Assembly: GCF_035917575.1 (NCBI RefSeq)
Contig: NZ_CP109090.1
Span: 1,364,001-1,428,000, forward strand
Source of the DNA: Streptomyces sp. NBC_01788
GTDB taxonomy: Bacteria; Actinomycetota; Actinomycetes; Streptomycetales; Streptomycetaceae
Length of the DNA: 64,000 bases
Reading direction: 5' to 3'
The notes under the pieces are model-generated. The model saw nothing but the letters and a program-made list of their open reading frames with translations, had not been told where the DNA came from and ran no database searches. The translations under genes were made by a program, and so were the position numbers. Below, piece by piece: positions 59,155 to 64,000 of the stretch (positions are counted from its first letter, which is position 1; every line of letters begins with the position of its first letter).

Positions 59155-59588
59155 ACCGCGGGTGCACTCGATCTAGCGTGGGCGGATAAAGCGGAGTCTC
59201 TCACGGCGCCTCCTCCGCCCGCGCAGAACATAGAACACGAGGTGTTGGAGGTGGAGGACATCGATGCTGGTCGGGTCGATGCGGTGAGCCAGGTCACTGC
59301 GAAATGCGTTGATGCACACCGTGAAGGGAGGTCCGGACAGGCATTTGCCGGGCACGGGCAGCAGCTGCAGTCCTGGTGGTAGCCGAGATGGACGTGCTGG
59401 CGGGGCAGTATGAAGGAGCGGGCTGGGAGCAGGGAGTTCTCGCCCGTGTACGGGGTCGAGAAGGAGTTTGACGCTCCCGAGGGACAGATCGAGCACGGTC
59501 GCCACCCGAGGACTCATTCGGCACCGGCAATAAACGCTTCGTAGAGACGCAAAAGGCCGATGCCCGGTGTTGCCGTGTACTTCAGCCC
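59155..59588. other. Intergenic region without a supported gene
   Basis: These 434 bases separate the HEPN-like gene from the nuclease gene. A minus-strand open frame (59859 down to 59173) crosses it and partly overlaps the downstream gene. Its end (PFTVCINAFRSDLAHRIDPT) looks slightly protein-like but has no start, ribosome site or family. I see no terminator or RNA gene. Confidence 0.5.
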
Positions 59589-60686
59589 GTGCTGCTGGTA
59601 GCTGGCCTTCAGCTGAAGGCTGAGCTCGCCACCATGCTACGCATCGATCAGGACCACAAACAGGTGCCGGACGCCGACGGGCGCAGCGCGGCCGTGGACA
59701 TCGTTGCCGTCGATGAGCACGGCAACCCGTCTCTTGTATTGGAGTTCGACGGAGTCTGGTGGCATGAGGGCAAGGAGGAAAAAGACGCAGCCAAGGCTGC
59801 CAGGCTGCGCGCTGCGGGGCTGACTGTGGTGCGGATCCGCGAGGCGGCCCTGGCACCATTGGATCCGACGTTCGACGTGGTCGTCGGGTTCCTGGCTGCT
59901 GCCGAAGACGCCGCCGCCGACGTGCTGAACCACTTGGCTGGGTTGGGCTTGGTAGGAAAGGTCGAAGCCTATCGCTATCGAGAGGATTCCTTCACTGGTG
60001 CACAGAACCGACCTCTTGCCGCGCAGTGGATTCGCGACCGCCTCGGGGAAGCCGCGCTTCGCGTCGAGCGGAACCTGCACAAGGAGCGGTGGGCGCGGAG
60101 GTATGCCGCGCTCGTTGACTACGAGGCCATCGAGGGCCATTGCTACCCGAGCGATCGGGAAGTCCCAGTCGACGGCGTCAATCTGGCCCGTTGGGTCCGA
60201 AAACAGCGTGCCATGGCGGCCAGTGGCGCTCTGGATGACGAGCGTGCCCGGCGTCTGTCCGCCATCGACTCGTGGTCGACCGAAAATGCCCACGACGCGT
60301 CATTCCGCCGACAGTGCGACAGCTACCGAGCCGCTGTCCTAAACGAGCACGGCGCGATGGAAGCGCGAGAGGCGACCGTATGGGCGAACAACATTCGTAT
60401 GACCCGCAAGCGGCTGGCCGATCAGAGCGAGGACCTGCCCGCATGGAAGCTCGAAGCGCTGGCATCGATACCCGGTTGGAGCTGGGACCCGTTCGAGGAG
60501 GGGTTCCTGGCCAAGGCCGTGATCCTTCAGAACTTCGCCGCCGAGACCCAGCGCAGTGTCGACAGCATCAAGGCGAGGGAAGAGTGGAGTGGTCACAGGA
60601 TAGGCGTCTGGATCAAATCCTTCCGGAACCGGCGGGCAACTTATGACGCGGAGCGCAGAGGGGACGCCCGGGGCATTGCCGTATAG
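59589..60686 (+). CDS. Vsr-like nuclease with helicase-associated domain
   Basis: A protein of up to 365 residues. The N-terminal part is a PD-(D/E)xK/Vsr-type nuclease: VDIVAVDEHGNPSLVLEFDG with the D...ExD core, then WWHEGKEEKDAAKAARLRAA and LTVVRIREA, which is the pattern of DUF559-like nucleases. The C-terminal part from about residue 240 contains WKLEALASIPGWSWDPFEEG and WSGHRIGVWIKSFRNRR, helicase-associated (HA) type repeats. No good ribosome site precedes GTG 59589, and ATG 59634 is an alternative, so the N-terminus may be truncated. It follows the helicase/HEPN pair in the same direction and may belong to the same defence block. Confidence 0.7.
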   Translation: MLLVAGLQLKAELATMLRIDQDHKQVPDADGRSAAVDIVAVDEHGNPSLVLEFDGVWWHEGKEEKDAAKAARLRAAGLTVVRIREAALAPLDPTFDVVVGFLAAAEDAAADVLNHLAGLGLVGKVEAYRYREDSFTGAQNRPLAAQWIRDRLGEAALRVERNLHKERWARRYAALVDYEAIEGHCYPSDREVPVDGVNLARWVRKQRAMAASGALDDERARRLSAIDSWSTENAHDASFRRQCDSYRAAVLNEHGAMEAREATVWANNIRMTRKRLADQSEDLPAWKLEALASIPGWSWDPFEEGFLAKAVILQNFAAETQRSVDSIKAREEWSGHRIGVWIKSFRNRRATYDAERRGDARGIAV

Positions 60687-60698
60687 CGGTACTCCCGC

Positions 60699-60911
60699 GG
60701 ACCCCCCCGCGTCGGCGGGGAGGACCCCGTGCCATCGTCGCCCCCTTCCGGGGCCGCCGGAACACCCCCGCGTCGGCGGGGAGGACGCCCCCGCCCCCCT
60801 CCTGGGTCCCCCTTCTCCCCGGAACACCCCCGCGTCCGCGGGGGTGTTCCGGCTGACGACGACCCCGAGGGCCTGGTCGACGAAGTCCTCCCCGCCGACG
60901 CGGGGGTGTCC
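60699..60911. CRISPR. Short type I-E-like CRISPR array with repeats in both orientations
   Basis: Four repeats are visible: R1 60699-60725 and R2 60759-60786 in one orientation (GGAACACCCCCGCGTCGGCG... form), R3 60821-60850, and R4 60885-60911 in the opposite orientation (GTCCTCCCCGCCGACGCGGG... form). R3 is a near-palindrome built from the same 14-base half on both sides (GGAACACCCCCGCG, TC, then its complement). Spacers are 33, 34 and 34 bases (60726-60758, 60787-60820, 60851-60884). R1 and R4 each lack a base at the outer end. The repeat resembles Streptomyces type I-E repeats. No cas genes are in the window, so this is an orphan, probably recombined array. Confidence 0.8.
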
Positions 60912-61345
60912 TGTCTCATCTACGGCAGGAGCCGATCCCGCGACGTTCCCCCCAGATCCAAGATCCGGACCAGTCGCGGGCCAACGCACTACCGGCCGTC
61001 TCGGTCCCCCTTCTTTTTTGCACCCATGAGGGCCGGGCTTGTCAAGCGCGGCAGGGGTCCCTGACCTCGTGTTTTAGGCGTGGGAGTCAGTCCGAGGGCG
61101 TTGGATATTCCTGGCGTGAAGTTGTGGCCGGCGACTGGTCGTTCGCGTTTGGCTGGGCTCCCGGGATGACCTGGTCGGCGTGGGGTTCACATGCACCCAT
61201 TCGGCGTCTGGCCGGCGTGGTCGGCGCCATGACCGTGGTCCGGGGGCCGGGGCTGCTCAGTCAGGTCATCGAGCGCGGCGTGGCCGTCTCATGCAAAAGA
61301 TGCGAGCTCACCCCGGAGTCTGCGGGCGACCGGTGCGCAAGGGCT
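60912..61345. other. Non-coding region between CRISPR remnant and IS110
   Basis: No gene can be supported in these 434 bases. There is a CTTCTTTTTTG tract near 61010 and no further CRISPR repeat. The part next to the transposase stop (about 61250-61345) should contain the right end of the IS110-type element; I cannot define its boundary because IS110 elements lack inverted repeats. Confidence 0.5.
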
Positions 61346-62359
61346 TCATCGCGCGGTTCGTTTCCTGCGCTGTGGCTGCGCTTCGGCGGCCTGCAGGAGG
61401 TGGTAAGCGCGGGTGAGAAGCTTGCGGGCGATGGCGGTGGTGGCGATCTTCTTGCCGCGGCGGGCGCTGATGGCGTGGTAGGCGTCGGCGAAGTCCGGGT
61501 GGCGCTTGGCGGTCTGTGCGGCCTCGCACAGGATCCACCGCAGCCAGGCGTCTCCCTGCTTGGAGATGTGGCCGTGCCGGACGGTGAGGTCCGAGCCGCG
61601 CACGGTCGGGGTGAGTCCGGCCCAGGCGGCGAGCTTGCGGGCGGAGGGAAAGCGGGTGACGTCGCCGACCTCGGCCAGGATCACCAGCGCAGTGAGCGGG
61701 CCCACCCCCGGCAGGGCGGTGAGGAGTTTGACCCGGGGGTCGCCGCGGGCGTGCGCGGCGAGCTGCGCGTCCAGGGCGTTGATCGGGATCTGCAGTGCGT
61801 CCATCAGCTGCAGCAGGTCGTCGACCACGTGGCGGGAGGCGTCCGGCAGCTCGAGCGAGGCGAGCCAGACCCGCCCTGGTCCGGTGAAGACTGAGCCGGC
61901 CCGGTCGTGGCCGAGATCCGCGAGTATGGCGTGGACCCGGTTGCGCAGCAGTGTCCGCAGGCGTACCAGCTGGAAGCGGTGGCGCAGCAGAGCCCGCTGC
62001 TGGCGCACCTCCAACGGCGCGATCCACGCCTCCGGCAGGAGGTCCGCACGCAGCAGTCGGCCTAGCGTGGCTGCGTCGACTTTGTCGTTCTTGAGCCTGG
62101 CGGAGGCGATGGCCTTGCATTGCAGCGGATGCACCAGATGCGGCTGGTAGCCGTAGTCCTCCAGCAGTTCCACCAGCCAGCCCCAGCCATAAGCGGCCTC
62201 GAACGCGACCGGAGTACCGATCGGCAGGTCCCCGATTACGCCCAGGACCGGCCCGACCCCGTTGGGCACGTTCCGATTGATCCGGACGGTGCCGTCCTGG
62301 TCGAGGACCGCGATCTGCGAACGCTTGCGGTGCACATCGATACCGACGTAGACAGACAT
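61346..62359 (-). CDS. IS110-family transposase
   Basis: A 337-residue intact IS110-family recombinase. The RuvC-like DEDD domain starts with VYVGIDVHRKRSQIAVLDQD (first catalytic Asp8) and continues with AFEAAYGWGWL and CKAIASARLKNDKVDAATLG; the C-terminal Tnp domain has LLTALPGVGPLTALVILAEV and KLAAWAGLTPTVRGSDLTVR with the active Ser region expected near 'GRHGHISKQGDAWLRW'. IS110 elements move through a double-stranded circle and are guided by a bridge RNA encoded in the non-coding end. Because no stop or indel interrupts it, this copy may be active. Confidence 0.95.
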   Translation of the reverse strand: MSVYVGIDVHRKRSQIAVLDQDGTVRINRNVPNGVGPVLGVIGDLPIGTPVAFEAAYGWGWLVELLEDYGYQPHLVHPLQCKAIASARLKNDKVDAATLGRLLRADLLPEAWIAPLEVRQQRALLRHRFQLVRLRTLLRNRVHAILADLGHDRAGSVFTGPGRVWLASLELPDASRHVVDDLLQLMDALQIPINALDAQLAAHARGDPRVKLLTALPGVGPLTALVILAEVGDVTRFPSARKLAAWAGLTPTVRGSDLTVRHGHISKQGDAWLRWILCEAAQTAKRHPDFADAYHAISARRGKKIATTAIARKLLTRAYHLLQAAEAQPQRRKRTAR

Positions 62360-62853
62360 TGAGGGCCTCCTTCCCGAGCCCGTCGATACCCGGGACGATA
62401 GGCATCGCCCGGCTGAGCACGGAAGGGGGCCCGGCCCTCATAGGGTCAGGTCAGCAGGCGCGACACTCATGTACCACCAGCAGACGAAGAACCTGCTGCG
62501 CACTTCGCTCAGGTACCGAAACATGGCCGAAGCACAAGCGGCGAGTCATGCCGGTACAGCACGAGCCTCAGTACAGGTCGTGCTGCACCGGCAACCTCAT
62601 AGAGCCGGCTGCCCCGGGGCCGACGGGGCAGCGCCTGTGGCGGCGGGCATGCCATTCCCGAGCTAGCCGCCGTCCACTACTTGTCGCAAACATGACTGAC
62701 GGCGTGTCAGTAAAGTCAGCAAAGAGTCAGCATGAGCCCGATCAAACGCGGTTACAGATGACTACAGATGCACGTGGGCCAACTCCCGGGATCATGGTCT
62801 TGACCTGGCAAAACCCCGGTTTTAAGCGGACCTGGTAGAGTGAAGGGCGAGCC
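62360..62853. other. Non-coding region upstream of IS110 transposase; candidate bridge-RNA end
   Basis: About 490 bases between the divergent transposase and plsC genes without a supported protein gene; the short open frames here have no family or ribosome site. In IS110-group elements the non-coding left end upstream of the recombinase carries the bridge RNA, so 62360 to roughly 62540 is where such an RNA would lie. A complementary pair, GGGGGCCCGGCCCTC near 62427 and GAGGGCC at 62361, could form part of a fold. The element boundary is not defined. Confidence 0.35.
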
Positions 62854-63576
62854 GTGTTCTACTACCTGCTCAAATACGTTCTGCTGGGACCACTGCTCAG
62901 ACTGGTCTTCCGGCCCCGTATCGAAGGGCTGGAGCACGTGCCGGCCTCGGGGGCGGCCATCGTCGCGGGCAACCATCTCTCCTTCTCGGACCACTTCGTG
63001 ATGCCCGCGATCCTCAAACGGCGGATCACCTTCCTGGCCAAGGCCGAGTACTTCACCGGTCCCGGCATCAAGGGCCGGCTCACCGCGGCCTTCTTCCGCA
63101 GCGCGGGCCAGATCCCGGTCGACCGGTCCGGCAAGGAGGCCGGGCAGGCCGCGATCCGGGAGGGGCTCGGGGTGCTGCGCAAGGGCGAGCTGCTCGGCAT
63201 CTACCCGGAGGGCACCCGGTCGCACGACGGCCGCCTGTACAAGGGCAAGGTCGGCGTCGCGGTCATGGCGCTCAGGGCCGGCGTGCCGGTCGTGCCGTGC
63301 GCGATGATCGGCACGTTCGAGGCACAGCCGCCCGGGAAGACCGTCCCGCGGCCGCACCCGATCGTGATCCGCTTCGGCAAGCCGCTGGACTTCTCCCGCT
63401 ACGCGGGCATGGAGAACGAGAAGGCGATCCTGCGCGCCGCCACCGACGAGATCATGTACGCCATCCTGACGCTGTCCGAGCAGGAGTACGTCGACCAGTA
63501 CGCGGCCGTCGCCAAGGCGGAGCAGTCCGAGGCGAAGGGCGACAGGCGCAGGTTCCCGCGGGCACCGCTCGGTTGA
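62854..63576 (+). CDS. plsC: 1-acyl-glycerol-3-phosphate acyltransferase (PlsC)
   Basis: A 240-residue acyltransferase of phospholipid synthesis acting at the membrane. Motif I is NHLSFSD with His41 and Asp46, motif III is GIYPEGTRS, and PVVPCAMIG forms motif IV. An N-terminal hydrophobic helix (residues 2-20) anchors it. It starts with GTG behind GAAGGGC. This looks like an ordinary core gene, so the mobile and accessory region probably ends near 62800. Confidence 0.92.
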   Translation: MFYYLLKYVLLGPLLRLVFRPRIEGLEHVPASGAAIVAGNHLSFSDHFVMPAILKRRITFLAKAEYFTGPGIKGRLTAAFFRSAGQIPVDRSGKEAGQAAIREGLGVLRKGELLGIYPEGTRSHDGRLYKGKVGVAVMALRAGVPVVPCAMIGTFEAQPPGKTVPRPHPIVIRFGKPLDFSRYAGMENEKAILRAATDEIMYAILTLSEQEYVDQYAAVAKAEQSEAKGDRRRFPRAPLG

Positions 63577-63602
63577 CGCCGCCGGGCGCGCCGGACACGA
63601 GA

Positions 63603-63633
63603 GAGGGGCGGCCGGGCATCCCGGCCGCCCCTC
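63603..63633. terminator. Bidirectional terminator hairpin
   Basis: A perfect 14-base-pair stem (GAGGGGCGGCCGGG at 63603-63616 with its complement at 63620-63633) with a CAT loop sits between the convergent plsC and hydrolase genes, so it can stop both transcripts. Confidence 0.9.
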
Positions 63634-63651
63634 GTCACCCGAGGCCGATCG

Positions 63652-64000
63652 CTACGCCTTCGGCGTGGCGTGCGGCGCGCAGGTCACGTCCGCCGAGTCG
63701 GTCTTCCCGGTGAGCAGGTAGGTGTCCACCCGGTCGTTGATGCACGGGTTGGCCAGGCCGGTGACTCCGTGGGAGCCCGCGTCCTTCTCGGTGATCAGAC
63801 GGGAGCCCTTGAACCGCTTGTGCAGCTCGACGGCGCCCGCGTACGGCGTGGCGGCGTCCCGCGTGGACTGCACGATGAGCACCTCGGGCAGACCCTTGCC
63901 GGTCTTGACGTCCACCGGGTTCTGCTGCTTGACCGGCCACGTGGCGCACGGCAGGTTCATCCACGCGTTGGCCCACGTCATGAACGGGGCGGTCTTGTGG
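63652..64000 (-). CDS. TAP-like alpha/beta hydrolase (tripeptidyl aminopeptidase type), 3' part only
   Basis: The C-terminal 115 residues of a secreted alpha/beta hydrolase; the frame runs off the window end at 64000. LPEVLIVQSTRDAATPYAGA holds the catalytic Asp region, KDAGSHGVTGLANPCINDRV the catalytic His (SHG), and TDSADVTCAPHATPKA the usual end. This is the TAP C-terminal domain of Streptomyces tripeptidyl aminopeptidases, which carry signal peptides at their missing N-terminus. Confidence 0.9.
   Translation of the reverse strand, partial: HKTAPFMTWANAWMNLPCATWPVKQQNPVDVKTGKGLPEVLIVQSTRDAATPYAGAVELHKRFKGSRLITEKDAGSHGVTGLANPCINDRVDTYLLTGKTDSADVTCAPHATPKA

Noticed and set aside
60699..60911. 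A functional CRISPR-Cas system
   Set aside because: No cas gene is found anywhere in the window and the array has only four repeats with altered ends.
62800..62841. A promoter for plsC made of TTGACC and TAGAGT
   Set aside because: The two hexamers are 30 bases apart, far beyond the 16-19 bases expected.

Overview
The window is high-GC DNA from an actinomycete, almost certainly Streptomyces. The supporting signs are strongly GC-biased third codon positions, GTG/TTG starts, chains of 4-base ATGA/GTGA overlaps, a conservon (cvn) operon with two P450s, an FxLD-type lanthipeptide cluster, an XRE/DUF5753-DUF397-ATPase triad, and type I-E-like CRISPR repeats. The mixture of accessory clusters, insertion sequences, inverted fragments and broken genes suggests a variable chromosome-arm or island region.

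Layout. (1) 1-4838, plus strand: conservon cvnA(partial)-B-C-D-E plus a second P450. (2) 4863-7103: LuxR-type HTH protein, GNAT-like protein, DUF6624-like and DUF6082-like proteins, tightly packed. (3) 7235-12695: FxLD lanthipeptide cluster (precursor, hairpin, LanB glutamylation module, LanC, and a fusion of the LanB elimination domain to an FxLD/PIMT-type O-methyltransferase). (4) 12700-18567: accessory genes (Nudix, ABC transporter) mixed with at least four broken genes. (5) 33533-18700, minus strand: a translationally coupled operon of about 14 kb holding an FAD oxidoreductase, phosphatase, GT2 glycosyltransferase, PLP decarboxylase with a large extra domain, APH-like kinase, Nudix, PrnB/DUF1864-like enzyme, GHMP kinase, methyltransferase, unknown protein, HPr-kinase-like protein, second APH-like kinase, HAD phosphatase and a P-loop kinase. 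I cannot match it to a known pathway, and it is the best candidate here for an undescribed biosynthetic system. (6) 33590-35319: signalling triad.

(7) 35366-41960: a scrapyard of Mrr-like endonuclease remnants, an IS701-family element with inverted repeats and flanking CTAG but a dead transposase, a PAP2-like/MAB_1171c-like membrane pair with a 5'-truncated ImmA-type metallopeptidase, an IS1380 scrap, and shuffled, individually inverted pieces of an RHS N-terminal region. (8) 41961-46941: the long RHS body with a variable aromatic-rich C-terminal tip and a coupled two-helix membrane protein (candidate toxin/immunity), closed by a strong terminator. (9) 47000-53490: decayed pieces (helicase, truncated hypothetical, nucleotidyltransferase, IMPase, IS701 N-terminus, NERD), a 2H phosphoesterase, and an intact MmyB-type regulator divergent from an aldo/keto reductase. 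(10) 53622-60911: a defence-like block: giant SF1 helicase fused to a Vsr-like nuclease, a coupled AbiJ-NTD/HEPN-like protein, a nuclease/helicase-associated protein, and a tiny CRISPR array whose repeats switch orientation. (11) 61346-64000: intact IS110 transposase, PlsC acyltransferase, and the 3' end of a TAP-like hydrolase.

Several genes carry single-base frameshifts (near 13515, 17133, 18060, 35770, 36320, 36690, 48550, 50200). Some may be assembly errors (the one at 48550 lies in a G6 run). The nonsense codons in the transposase and the scrambled RHS start are better explained by real decay.
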